64,000 nt of DNA from Zhongshania marina. Lineage in GTDB: Bacteria > Pseudomonadota > Gammaproteobacteria > Pseudomonadales > Spongiibacteraceae. This document shows, one piece after another, positions 49,793-60,106 of this stretch. The notes below the pieces were generated by a model. It worked only from the letters and a program-made list of their open reading frames with translations, ran no database searches and was not told the origin of the DNA. The position numbers and the translations under genes are program-made. The stretch's first letter is position 1; each line of letters begins with the position of its first letter. The stretch spans positions 1 to 64,000 of the forward strand of contig NZ_PQGG01000007.1 of assembly GCF_002915595.1 (NCBI RefSeq), read 5' to 3'.

Positions 49793-50323
49793 TTACTTAC
49801 GGACTTTCAATTCAAGGGAGCGAGGCCGCTCAACCCAACCATCCCCGCCGGTAGATACAATCTCCACCACTGTCAGGTAATTTTCTGCTACATCAATAAT
49901 CTTGCCGAAATTTCGCCCTAGATAATTATTTTTCCGCACACGATGCACACCGCCATCAGGGTCTTTCACCAAGGCCCAAAGAACACCATCAAGACGAACC
50001 GTTCCGACGACGGTTATGGAATCCAGCGAGAATTGCTCTAGGAACTCTTTTTCACGCTTTAAATCTGGTTTGACGTTGCTCGCTGCTTCCAAGCGCGCAA
50101 TTTCCTTAACATCTACCGGCCGATTAAATGGCGCACGTAAACCAGATGCGGTGTAACTGAATGCACGGTAAGCCTTTAATGCGGGAATAGGCGCAATTTG
50201 GCCAGACGGCAAGGCGCGTTTTTCTGCCACGAAGGCATCTAAGTCTGCGTATTGATTGCCACCACTACACGCAGCAAGTACCGCAACGCCAAAAAGCAAA
50301 AGCAGGCGAGGGAATATCATCAT
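49793..50323 (-). CDS. pilP: Type IV pilus lipoprotein PilP
   Basis: PilP is an inner-membrane lipoprotein that links the PilNO complex to the secretin PilQ. The signal peptide ends in VLAAC. The C-terminal HR-type beta domain carries GTVRLDGVLWALVKDPDGGV and ENYLTVVEIV. Length is 176 residues. The ATG overlaps the stop of pilO, indicating coupled translation. Confidence 0.93.
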   Translation of the reverse strand: MMIFPRLLLLFGVAVLAACSGGNQYADLDAFVAEKRALPSGQIAPIPALKAYRAFSYTASGLRAPFNRPVDVKEIARLEAASNVKPDLKREKEFLEQFSLDSITVVGTVRLDGVLWALVKDPDGGVHRVRKNNYLGRNFGKIIDVAENYLTVVEIVSTGGDGWVERPRSLELKVRK

Positions 50324-50946
50324 TTGCCCCCCTCCTGATCTTTATAACGATAGGTTTTTGCCGTTATCGACATCGTTTGCTGACTGAGGTTTTTATCAGA
50401 ACTGATAGTGTAATCATGCAGGGTAACAATACGTGGCAAACCCGCAATTCCACTCACAAAAGCTGCCAGATCGTGATAGCTGCCACTAACTTTAATAGCG
50501 ATTGGCAATTCAACATAAAACTCTTTGAGTCGCTCTGACTGAAGTTGAATACTGCTAATATCAAGGCCGTTAGATACCGCTTTTTCCGTCATATCTTCCA
50601 ATAGGCCCGGCACTTCGGTATCAGCAGGTAACTGGCTTAAAAGCACACCGAAGGACTCTTCCATTTCCAGCATTTGCTTTTTTAATGGCACTAGCTTTGC
50701 CGCTTTAAAAGCTTTCTTTTCAAATTCATCTTTAAGCTTTAACTCTTGCGCCTCAACACTGGCCAGCTTTACTCGCAAATCGGCGATAACGTAAAAATAT
50801 CCACCTGCGAGACACAAAACAAACACCGCAACCCAGGCGCCGACTCTTACCAATAAGGGCCATGCGCCAATATTCTCGACATCTAAATCACTAAGATCGA
50901 AACTCTTAAGCTCGTCAACCAGTTCTTGCCACGCTGCCACAGCCAT
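50320..50946 (-). CDS. pilO: Type IV pilus inner-membrane protein PilO
   Basis: PilO pairs with PilN in the inner membrane to form the alignment complex. A single transmembrane helix lies near residues 30-50 (LLVRVGAWVAVFVLCLAGGYF), followed by a coiled coil (about 55-105) and a ferredoxin-like periplasmic domain. Length is 208 residues. It starts six bases after the pilN stop codon. Confidence 0.93.
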   Translation of the reverse strand: MAVAAWQELVDELKSFDLSDLDVENIGAWPLLVRVGAWVAVFVLCLAGGYFYVIADLRVKLASVEAQELKLKDEFEKKAFKAAKLVPLKKQMLEMEESFGVLLSQLPADTEVPGLLEDMTEKAVSNGLDISSIQLQSERLKEFYVELPIAIKVSGSYHDLAAFVSGIAGLPRIVTLHDYTISSDKNLSQQTMSITAKTYRYKDQEGGK

Positions 50947-50952
50947 CGCCCC

Positions 50953-51512
50953 CTATTTCTCGTCGTCAGGCGCAGGCGCGCTGATTTTGTATGAGAGCTT
51001 GAAACTGCTCGCTTGATCACCGTAGGCGGACGCCGCACTAACCGCCGTTAAATTGGGATCGGCAAACCAAGGAGAGGCATCTAATTTTCTCATCAAGCTA
51101 GACACCCGGTTATTCGACTCCGCAATTCCCTGAACCTCAATACGGGAGTCTCTACGACTAACCGAGGTATAAAACAGGCCGTCCGGTAGTGTTCGCACCA
51201 TCTCGTCAAATACTCGTACGATCAGCGGCCTTGTACCCTGTAAGTCCTGAATAATGCTCATACGATCTAATAATTGTTGGCGGCGGGTTTCAAGATCTTT
51301 TATTTCGGCGACTTCTTTATTTATTTTCTTTATATGCCCTTGCAGATACGCGTTTCGCCCTTCTTGGTGACTTATCGCGCTGTTCACTATCGACATTGCC
51401 AGCACTACCAGCAATATCGCCAAAACCGCCACACCACCCAAAACGGCTAAAAACTGCTGTTTTACCAGCTGGCGGCGCTCTTCGCGCCAAGGCAATAAGT
51501 TAATTGTTGCCA

Positions 51513-51513
<1 letters not shown>
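50953..51513 (-). CDS. pilN: Type IV pilus inner-membrane protein PilN
   Basis: PilN binds cytoplasmic PilM through its N-terminal INLLPWREERR motif, seen here at residues 4-14. It then crosses the membrane once (about 22-45) and pairs with PilO in the periplasm. Length is 186 residues. The ATG overlaps the pilM stop (TAATG). Confidence 0.95.
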
Positions 51514-52607
<1,094 letters not shown>

Positions 52608-52750
52608 TTAGGGCGTACTCTTACACATAAGATTAAATACCAGTGTATACCAATGCGCAAATAGTTCTGAAAAAAAGACGCCGAAAATGTCACGCTTTTG
52701 GGTATCCTAGCCTTCGAATTGTGATCACGACCTCTAATTAAAGGAATAAT

Positions 52751-55210
52751 ATGTCCAATACGACGCGTTATCTTCGTATTTTGATAGGCCTAAGCATCCT
52801 CGCCACCTGTGGCGCGGTAATGGTATTCGCTACCGCATTCCTTTATATCAGTCCCAAATTACCGTCCGTTGAAGCCCTCAAAGACACGCAACTGCAAACA
52901 CCACTACGTATTTACACCGCCGACGGTAAATTATTAGGTGAATTCGGCGAAAAACGCCGCTCACCGGTTAGTATTCAAGAGGTCCCCGAACTATTTATTG
53001 ACGCCTTTCTCGCCGCTGAAGATGATCATTTCTACAGCCACCACGGCGTCGACGTCAGCGGCCTATTAAGAGCAGCCTCGCAACTTATCACCAGCGGGAG
53101 CATTCAATCTGGCGGCTCCACCATCACCATGCAGGTGGCAAAAAACTACTTTCTCAGCCAAGAACGTACCTTTACGAGGAAATTTACCGAGATTTTCCTC
53201 GCGATTGAAATCGAACGCGCCCTCAGCAAAGGCGATATTTTAGAGCTCTATCTAAACAAAATATTTTTGGGCAACCACGCCTATGGTATCGAAGCTGCAG
53301 CGCAGGTCTATTACGGAAAACCCATAAAGGAATTGAATCTCGCCCAAATGGCGATGATTGCCGGACTACCCAAGGCACCTTCAGCCTACAACCCCGTAGC
53401 CAACCCATCGCGGGCCAAAGTGCGCCGCAACTGGATACTCGGCCGCATGCTGAGCCTTGGCTATATTAGCGAGGCTGACTACAAAACGGCCATGCTTGAA
53501 CCCATTAGCGCCAAAGCCTATGGCACCCAGCTCGACGTAGATGCACCCTACGTCGCAGAGATGGTGAGACTAGACATGCTGGCGCGATTTGGCCGCACCG
53601 CATACGAAGACGGCTATACCGTCATCACCACTGTGAAATCCAATCTACAAGAAACCGCCAACAAAGCGCTTATTGATGGCGTGATTGAATACGATACTCG
53701 TCATGGCTATCGCGGTGCCGAGCGTCACTGGACGCTACCAAACGATATCGACTCAGACCAACGCCGTGATTTAAGTCAAAAGCTGGAGGAAATCGGCAGA
53801 ATTGGCCCCTGGCACCCCGCCTTAGTTTTAGATGTAAGCGAAAAAAGCGCCTCCATACTTCTCTCCGGAGAACTACAAACCACGCTGGAATGGGAGCACG
53901 GCCTAAACAAAACCGTACGCTACATCAGCGAAGATCGCGTTAGCTACGCAGCTGAAACTGCATCAGAACTGCTCAAAGCTGGCGACGTCATTCGCGTCAA
54001 AATGAGCGATACAACACCGAGACATTGGGAACTTTCCCAGCTACCCAAGGTACAAGGCGCTCTTGTATCCTTAGACGCTGACAACGGCGCCATCCTGAGT
54101 TTAGTTGGCGGTTACAATTATCAAAAAAGCGCATTCAACCGTGTAACCCAAGCAGCGCGTCAGCCGGGTTCCAATTTCAAACCTTTTATCTATACCGCCG
54201 CCCTAGATAACGGCTTTACACCCGCCACTATTATTAACGATGCACCAATTGTCTTCGACAGTGACGCACAAGGTAATACTTGGCGGCCTAGCAATGACAA
54301 CGGCCGATTTAATGGCCCCATGCGCCTACGGCAAGCGCTCTACCTGTCGCGCAACTTAGTATCGATTCGTGTGTTACGAGAATTGGGTATTGCCAAGGCA
54401 ATTAACTACGTTAGCCGTTTTGGGTTTGACGCCAGCAAACTGCCTCACGACCTCTCCTTAGCACTGGGAAGCCATTCACTTACCCCCCTCGATGTCGTCA
54501 CCGGCTATGCCGTCTTCGCCAACGGTGGTTACAAGGTGTCGCCCTATTTTATTGACCGTATTATCGACCGAGACGGCAATACCGTTTATCGCGCCGACCC
54601 CGAAGTTGTATGCCAGCGCTGCAACGACGACAACCTCGACGAAGAACCAATAGCGCGTATCGAGGCGGACTCTTTAGACGACATTCTTTCCGGCGACGAC
54701 GATGCACTGCAGCCCCGCTACGCCAAACGAGTCATTGACGAAGAAGTTGCGTTTCTTATCGACAGTATTTTGCAAGACGTTATCACTCGAGGCACAGGGC
54801 GCAAGGCGCTTGTATTAAATCGTGGTGATGCCGCAGGTAAAACCGGTACCACCAATGGTCCTACAGACGCTTGGTTTTCTGGCTACAGTGGCGGTATTGT
54901 CACATCGACATGGGCCGGTTTCGACCAAAACCTCAATCTTGGCCGTCGCGAATACGGTGGTTCGGTGGCACTGCCAATCTGGATAGACTATATGCGCGAA
55001 GCCTTAAAAAATCGCCCAGAGCGCCATCAAAAGCAACCAGACAGCATTATCTCGGTTCGTATAGACCCCGATACCGGCAACCTAGCCCACCCAGGACAAG
55101 CCAACGCAATATTTGAATATTTCCGAACCAGCAACGCGCCTGGCGAAGGCTTTAACCAACCCACAAGCCCATACGAGTCCTATAGCGACGACCCAATCGA
55201 AATATTTTAA
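52751..55210 (+). CDS. mrcA: Penicillin-binding protein 1A
   Basis: A bifunctional class A PBP that polymerises and cross-links peptidoglycan. After a short N-tail and transmembrane helix (about 8-32) comes the glycosyltransferase domain with EDDHFYSHHGVD and GGSTITMQVAKNY. An OB-like insert precedes the transpeptidase domain. The transpeptidase carries SxxK in QPGSNFKPF (near 473), SRN in LYLSRNLVS and KTG in GKTGTTNGP (near 697). Length is 819 residues. AAAGGA precedes the ATG. Confidence 0.96.
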   Translation: MSNTTRYLRILIGLSILATCGAVMVFATAFLYISPKLPSVEALKDTQLQTPLRIYTADGKLLGEFGEKRRSPVSIQEVPELFIDAFLAAEDDHFYSHHGVDVSGLLRAASQLITSGSIQSGGSTITMQVAKNYFLSQERTFTRKFTEIFLAIEIERALSKGDILELYLNKIFLGNHAYGIEAAAQVYYGKPIKELNLAQMAMIAGLPKAPSAYNPVANPSRAKVRRNWILGRMLSLGYISEADYKTAMLEPISAKAYGTQLDVDAPYVAEMVRLDMLARFGRTAYEDGYTVITTVKSNLQETANKALIDGVIEYDTRHGYRGAERHWTLPNDIDSDQRRDLSQKLEEIGRIGPWHPALVLDVSEKSASILLSGELQTTLEWEHGLNKTVRYISEDRVSYAAETASELLKAGDVIRVKMSDTTPRHWELSQLPKVQGALVSLDADNGAILSLVGGYNYQKSAFNRVTQAARQPGSNFKPFIYTAALDNGFTPATIINDAPIVFDSDAQGNTWRPSNDNGRFNGPMRLRQALYLSRNLVSIRVLRELGIAKAINYVSRFGFDASKLPHDLSLALGSHSLTPLDVVTGYAVFANGGYKVSPYFIDRIIDRDGNTVYRADPEVVCQRCNDDNLDEEPIARIEADSLDDILSGDDDALQPRYAKRVIDEEVAFLIDSILQDVITRGTGRKALVLNRGDAAGKTGTTNGPTDAWFSGYSGGIVTSTWAGFDQNLNLGRREYGGSVALPIWIDYMREALKNRPERHQKQPDSIISVRIDPDTGNLAHPGQANAIFEYFRTSNAPGEGFNQPTSPYESYSDDPIEIF

Positions 55211-55216
55211 GACCTA

Positions 55217-55254
55217 CCATACCCGTCAAAAAATCCATATGGCGGGTATGGTTT
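55217..55254. terminator. Terminator between mrcA and radA
   Basis: CCATACCCG (55217-55225) and CGGGTATGG (55243-55251) form a perfect 9-bp stem with a 17-base loop, followed by TTT. It separates two converging genes. Confidence 0.6.
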
Positions 55255-55255
55255 C

Positions 55256-56620
55256 CTAAATCGCCTCCAGCGCTTCCGCCAAGGTTTTCACCCCAATTAC
55301 TGTCATTCCCAAGTCACCGCGGGGGGCATTGCCATGGGGCACAATTGCACGTCTAAAACCATGCTTTCGCGCCTCCTGCAAACGCTCCTGTCCGCTGGGC
55401 ACCGGCCGAATTTCGCCCGACAGGCCCACCTCGCCAAAAACCACCAAGTCCTCTGGCAACGGCCGGTCTCGAAAGCTCGACACTATCGCAAACAATAGAG
55501 CCAAATCAGAACCCGTCTCAAGAACTTTGACGCCGCCAACAACATTAACAAATACATCCTGATCGCCAACTTGCAAACCGCCATGACGATGCAGCACAGC
55601 GAGTAACATTGCCAGTCGGTTTTGTTCCAAGCCCACAGCTACCCGGCGTGGATTACCAAAACCAGAGCTATCCACCAAGGCCTGAATCTCTACCAAAAGG
55701 GGTCGCGTCCCCTCCCACACGACCATTACCGTACTGCCAGAAGTGACCACATCGCCGCGATTTAAAAATATTGCCGACGGATTTTTTACTTCCTTTAAAC
55801 CCAGCTCCGTCATCGCAAAGACACCCAGCTCGTTCACCGCGCCAAAGCGATTTTTGCTGCCGCGCAAAGTCCGATAACGACTATCACTGCTACCCTCAAG
55901 CATAATGGAGCAATCAATAATGTGCTCTAAAACCTTCGGCCCCGCCAAGCCACCATCCTTAGTCACATGCCCAACCATTAACAGCACTGTGCCGGTTTCC
56001 TTGGCAAAGCGTGTCAAGGCCGCCGCGCACTCGCGCACCTGAGACACACTACCCGGTGCCGAACTCACGTCGTCGCTATGCAATACCTGTATAGAATCAA
56101 CCACCAACACCTTGGGCTTGATTTTTGCCGCCTGCCCCAAAAGCAATTCAAGGCTGGTTTCAGCACACAATTTCAAAGTGTCTGCCTGCAAACCCAAACG
56201 CTTGGCCCGCATGGCGATCTGCGGCAAAGATTCCTCACCCGTCGCATACAAACATTCACACTGCGCCGCCAATCGACACAGCACCTGAAGTAGCAAGGTA
56301 CTTTTACCCGCTCCAGGGTGACCACCAATCAATATCGCCGATCCCGGTACCAAGCCGCCACCCAGCACACGGTCGAATTCTTCAAAACCGGTAGAGCGCC
56401 TCGGCAGAGCTTCAATGCTGACATTTGCCAACATCTGCACCTCCCCCGCCACAGAGCCCGCATAGCCCTGACGTGCGGGTGTGGCCTTATTTGCACTAGC
56501 CGGCCCCAAACGCAATTCCGACAGGGTATTCCATGCGCCACAGTCCTGACACTGGCCCTGCCATTTATTGTGCTCAGACCCACAATCCACACATACAAAG
56601 GCCGTTTTTTGTTTCGCCAT
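55256..56620 (-). CDS. radA: DNA repair protein RadA
   Basis: RadA (Sms) is a DnaB-like helicase that promotes branch migration during recombination. The zinc finger has C10/C13/C24/C27. Walker A is GGHPGAGKST near residue 98, the RadA-specific KNRFG motif is in RGSKNRFGAVNELG, and a Lon-protease-like domain ends the protein. Length is 454 residues. It is divergent from the DnaT-like gene across 109 bases. Confidence 0.96.
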   Translation of the reverse strand: MAKQKTAFVCVDCGSEHNKWQGQCQDCGAWNTLSELRLGPASANKATPARQGYAGSVAGEVQMLANVSIEALPRRSTGFEEFDRVLGGGLVPGSAILIGGHPGAGKSTLLLQVLCRLAAQCECLYATGEESLPQIAMRAKRLGLQADTLKLCAETSLELLLGQAAKIKPKVLVVDSIQVLHSDDVSSAPGSVSQVRECAAALTRFAKETGTVLLMVGHVTKDGGLAGPKVLEHIIDCSIMLEGSSDSRYRTLRGSKNRFGAVNELGVFAMTELGLKEVKNPSAIFLNRGDVVTSGSTVMVVWEGTRPLLVEIQALVDSSGFGNPRRVAVGLEQNRLAMLLAVLHRHGGLQVGDQDVFVNVVGGVKVLETGSDLALLFAIVSSFRDRPLPEDLVVFGEVGLSGEIRPVPSGQERLQEARKHGFRRAIVPHGNAPRGDLGMTVIGVKTLAEALEAI

Positions 56621-56729
56621 AAGAATTAAAATCCATCATCATTTCTTTAAATTAAACTCGGCCAGACTCAGGGCTGACAGCCGGCCTACCAAGGCCGTAC
56701 AATGACCCGCTATTGTCAGAGTAATTGAG

Positions 56730-57911
56730 ATGTCCACCGCACTTGTAGAACGCCCATTACTGGTCTCTCCCTCCCTCGCCGCTACCCTAGGGCTAGAGGC
56801 CGCACTGCTGTATCAACTACTCGCCGAATGGCTCCCTCTGCTTAATGGACAAAGCAATCAAGGCCAGCACTGGTTTCTTATCGACAGAAATCAGCTCAGC
56901 AAACAATTGCCCTTTTGGGATGCAGACAAAATCAATGAGGTCTTGCGCACACTTCACGACCTAGGCCTCATTATTATCGGCGCAGCGCTGATGAGCAACG
57001 CACAAAATATTCGCATCGCCCTACCGCAATCAGAACCGCCACAAGAGCTGACTCACAACACTCACTATAGCGCCCAAGCTGCGGCCCAAAAGGAGCAGTC
57101 AACACACGCCGCTAAGCCGCTGCTTGGAAAATCCATGACCGCGTCACCGAGTCGCCCCGTGCCTGGCAACAACATTATTCCTGCTGATTGGCTACCCGAC
57201 AAAGCGGGCATTGAATATTTAACACGCTTCAATCATGTGACCCCAGAATTCATTAACGCCGTACTTCCCGAGTTTATCGCCCATTACCGCGAAACCGGCG
57301 AAACCCGCAGCTCCTGGAATAGCGCGTTTAGCCAATACGTCAGTCGCCGCTGGAAAAAACAGCAGTACGCCAAAATAGAGGAGTCTCGCACCCAGCCCAT
57401 TGATGGCAACTGGAAGCCAAGTATTGACGCCTTAGAAATACTTGAGCGCGATCACGTCAGTCGGCATTTCATTGAAGATGCCATCCCAGAATTTATTCTG
57501 TATTGGCGCGAGCGCGGCACCCCCGACAACAACTGGAATTCTCGCTTTATACAGCATATTCGTTTGCAGTGGGCTCGCTATACTAATACCGTCAGCAATG
57601 AGAATAAGATTGCACCTATAAAATCGGACTGGCAACCCAATGACGCAGTATTCGACATTTTTCATATGGCGCGCATTGATCCCGAATTTGCTCGGGCGCA
57701 GGTCCCCGAATTCATATTATTTTGGCAAGACAGCGGCACCGCCCACCGCTCGTGGAATACAAAATTTCTCCAACATGTAAAATACCGTTGGGCACACAGT
57801 CATCAATTGGGACAGAGCAATGCACGACAGCAACAAGCTACTGGAACAAGCCAAGCGGCAACTGGCTTCATCGAAAAACACACCGACCGCAGCTGGGCAG
57901 ACGAACTCTGA
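56730..57911 (+). CDS. Triple-DnaT-domain replication-type protein
   Basis: A 393-residue protein that I read as three tandem DnaT-like single-strand-DNA-binding modules after a winged-helix-like N-terminus (about 1-95). The modules lie at about residues 150-212, 227-285 and 299-357. Each repeats a W-x-P start, PEF[IA]xxxWRExG and a [SN]WNxxFxQxVxxxW end. DnaT in E. coli helps the PriA primosome load DnaB; it has one such domain. A low-complexity Gln/Ala linker (about 100-148) separates the parts. The next gene, lambda-P-like, overlaps its last 92 bases. The family assignment is from visible pattern and needs a profile search. Confidence 0.75.
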   Translation: MSTALVERPLLVSPSLAATLGLEAALLYQLLAEWLPLLNGQSNQGQHWFLIDRNQLSKQLPFWDADKINEVLRTLHDLGLIIIGAALMSNAQNIRIALPQSEPPQELTHNTHYSAQAAAQKEQSTHAAKPLLGKSMTASPSRPVPGNNIIPADWLPDKAGIEYLTRFNHVTPEFINAVLPEFIAHYRETGETRSSWNSAFSQYVSRRWKKQQYAKIEESRTQPIDGNWKPSIDALEILERDHVSRHFIEDAIPEFILYWRERGTPDNNWNSRFIQHIRLQWARYTNTVSNENKIAPIKSDWQPNDAVFDIFHMARIDPEFARAQVPEFILFWQDSGTAHRSWNTKFLQHVKYRWAHSHQLGQSNARQQQATGTSQAATGFIEKHTDRSWADEL

Positions 57912-58488
57912 GCCCACACCAGATAAAAACGCGGTCATCGATGCACTAAATCAAATGTTTGCCGAATTTGAATTGGTTTATCACAACCAATACAACAAGG
58001 CCTTCTCTAATCCAGAAAAACTGAGCTACGCCAAAAAACTGTGGTTCAGCAATCTTCGTCATATTCAGCCTGACGTCATTATTGCCGCCACCCACCGCGC
58101 CATTCGTGAGTCGGAATTTTTGCCCACTATCAAAGGCATTCTCAAATATTGCGAACCCGATAACCACGAACTCGGCCTACCCGACAGCCACAGCGCCTAC
58201 CTAGAAGCCTGCCGCGCTCCGCAACCCAAGGCCGAATACCAGTGGTCGCATCCGGCGGTATACCACGCCGGTCGCGCAAGCGATTGGTTTTACCTGGCCA
58301 GTACGGCCGAACACAGTGCCTATCCGGTGTTTCGCCGCCATTATGACGATATTTGCCAGCGGATAAAAAACGGCGAAACACTGACCATACCGTCCCAAAA
58401 AGCGATACCCAAAACCATCAGTAAGCCGCTTTCACCAGCAGAACAACGCGAGCGCATGCAAAAAATGCGCGATGAATTGAATATTTAA
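57820..58488 (+). CDS. Lambda-P-like replication protein (putative helicase loader)
   Basis: A 222-residue soluble protein resembling phage lambda replication protein P, which captures DnaB and brings it to the origin. Recognisable features are INxxFxxF-type NQMFAEFELVYHNQYNKAF near residue 44, KLWFSNLRHIQPDVIIAATH near 72, and FLPTIKGILKYCE near 99. The ATG at 57820 lies inside the upstream gene, with GGGA seven bases before it. The next ATG (57955) has no site, so a 92-base overlap in a different frame seems real. Pairing with a DnaT-like gene suggests a primosome function. Confidence 0.7.
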   Translation: MHDSNKLLEQAKRQLASSKNTPTAAGQTNSEPTPDKNAVIDALNQMFAEFELVYHNQYNKAFSNPEKLSYAKKLWFSNLRHIQPDVIIAATHRAIRESEFLPTIKGILKYCEPDNHELGLPDSHSAYLEACRAPQPKAEYQWSHPAVYHAGRASDWFYLASTAEHSAYPVFRRHYDDICQRIKNGETLTIPSQKAIPKTISKPLSPAEQRERMQKMRDELNI

Positions 58489-58533
58489 CAGGCGCAAGAC
58501 TGCAGCTTCTTACATTTTTTTTGGAAGAGAGCC

Positions 58534-58725
58534 GTGGGAAAGGCAATAAACAAATTTAGCGGGATTTTACCGGCACTATATGCTCTAGCCGACGAGGCTA
58601 GCGATAAAAAAAGATCACCGAAAGCAATCGTGCAGGGAGCGCCGTCAAGCGCTACAATAGCGCCCTCGCAAACCAGCCCTGAGCGGCTGACGACACAGAA
58701 CAGGCAAGCTTATGGCAGACAATAA
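58534..58725 (+). CDS. Possible 63-residue small protein upstream of ubiE
   Basis: A GTG-started frame preceded by GGAAGAGAG overlaps the ubiE start by 14 bases. The product is basic and low in secondary-structure signal ([18 protein letters not shown] then a Ser/Thr/Gln-rich tail), and contains AGA and AGG codons that are rare in neighbouring genes. It may be a leader peptide for ubiE or not translated at all. I do not recognise it. Confidence 0.25.
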   Translation: MGKAINKFSGILPALYALADEASDKKRSPKAIVQGAPSSATIAPSQTSPERLTTQNRQAYGRQ

Positions 58726-59461
58726 AACCACCCACTTTGGCTATAAAACCGTAGATGCGCAGGACAAGGTCAAAATGGTCGCCGGCGTATTTCATTCAGT
58801 TGCCGCCAAATACGACCTCATGAACGACCTGATGTCGGGTGGTGTTCATCGCCTATGGAAACGCTTTACCATTGAACTGTCTGGGGTGCGCAACGGCAAT
58901 GCAGTGCTCGATATTGCCGGCGGCACCGGCGACCTCGCAGCCAAATTCAGCCGCCTTGTTGGCCCCAGCGGCCGCGTTGTGCTCGCGGACATCAATGACT
59001 CCATGCTCACAGTTGGCCGCGAAAAGCTCACCAATAAGGGCATTGTCGGCAATATTGAATACGTACAAGCCAATGCCGAATGCCTGCCCTTTCCTGACAA
59101 TAGTTTTGACTGCATTACCATCGCCTTCGGACTGCGCAATGTCACCGACAAAGACGCCGCACTGCGCTCGATGAACCGGGTATTGAAACCAGGTGGCCGG
59201 CTCTTAGTCCTAGAATTTTCTAAACCCGTCAACCCCGTTATTGGTAAACTCTACGACCGCTATTCCTTCGACATCCTGCCCAAAATGGGCCAGCTCGTGG
59301 CCAATGACGAAGAAAGCTACCGCTACTTGGCAGAAAGCATTCGCATGCATCCAGACCAAGAAACCCTCAAAGGTATGATGAGCGACGCCGGCTTTGTCGA
59401 TGTGCGCTACCACAATATGACCGCCGGCGTAGTTGCCGTGCACCGAGGTGTAAAGCCGTGA
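58712..59461 (+). CDS. ubiE: Ubiquinone/menaquinone C-methyltransferase
   Basis: UbiE methylates the benzoquinol ring (2-methoxy-6-polyprenyl-1,4-benzoquinol) in ubiquinone synthesis. The SAM motif [15 protein letters not shown] is near residue 65. Family motifs [18 protein letters not shown] and [20 protein letters not shown] follow. Length is 249 residues. The stop overlaps the GTG of ubiJ by four bases. The block ubiE-ubiJ-ubiB is standard. Confidence 0.96.
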   Translation: MADNKTTHFGYKTVDAQDKVKMVAGVFHSVAAKYDLMNDLMSGGVHRLWKRFTIELSGVRNGNAVLDIAGGTGDLAAKFSRLVGPSGRVVLADINDSMLTVGREKLTNKGIVGNIEYVQANAECLPFPDNSFDCITIAFGLRNVTDKDAALRSMNRVLKPGGRLLVLEFSKPVNPVIGKLYDRYSFDILPKMGQLVANDEESYRYLAESIRMHPDQETLKGMMSDAGFVDVRYHNMTAGVVAVHRGVKP

Positions 59462-60096
59462 TCCCACCGGTTCTACAAGGCGCCGCCTTATCCGGTTTAG
59501 AAAACCTGATCAATAAGGCCTTGCAACTAGATCCCGCGACCAGCGCCAAACTTCAAGCGCTTGACGGCCAGCGCTTCTCACTTGAGCTAAAAGAGCCTGA
59601 CCTTAATTTAGGTATTGGCATTAGCGGTAAACGGCTGCGGATCCTTGGACAACACCATGACAATGTAACAAGCCGCCTTAGTGGTCGCTGGAGCGAATTT
59701 GCCAAAGTGGCCAGCGCCAGCGACCCCGCCGCCGCACTAATCAATGGCGACATCAATATCAGTGGCGACACCGGCCCACTTTTAGAGCTGCGCAAAATTC
59801 TCGCAGAGCTAGACCTGGACTGGGAACAACCGCTTGCAGACACTTTCGGCGATGTGGCGGCCCATCAAATTGGCAGCGGCCTGCGCGCTGGCCATCGCTG
59901 GCTCAACAGCACGAGAGCAAATTTACAACGACAATTTAATGAGTTCATCGTCGAAGAAAGTCAGCTCGTGCCACACCCCTGCCAAGCAGAAGATTTTTAC
60001 AGCGACGTCGACGAGCTAAAAGCACGCAGCGAACGCCTAGAAGCCAAAATTCGTCGCCTGCAACAACGCATGACACCCCCATCCAATAAAAACTAA
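59458..60096 (+). CDS. ubiJ: Ubiquinone biosynthesis accessory factor UbiJ
   Basis: UbiJ is a SCP2-domain lipid-binding scaffold of the soluble ubiquinone biosynthesis complex. The SCP2 fold covers about residues 15-110 ([21 protein letters not shown]), and a C-terminal coiled coil ([20 protein letters not shown]) ends the 212 residues. The GTG start overlaps the ubiE stop, and ubiB begins ten bases after the ubiJ stop. Confidence 0.92.
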   Translation: MIPPVLQGAALSGLENLINKALQLDPATSAKLQALDGQRFSLELKEPDLNLGIGISGKRLRILGQHHDNVTSRLSGRWSEFAKVASASDPAAALINGDINISGDTGPLLELRKILAELDLDWEQPLADTFGDVAAHQIGSGLRAGHRWLNSTRANLQRQFNEFIVEESQLVPHPCQAEDFYSDVDELKARSERLEAKIRRLQQRMTPPSNKN

Positions 60097-60106
60097 GGAC
60101 AAGAAT

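Noticed and set aside
56730-58488. Prophage remnant
   Set aside because: No integrase, attachment repeats, structural genes or GC shift are visible; flanking genes are core and intact, so it is described as a possibly domesticated module instead.
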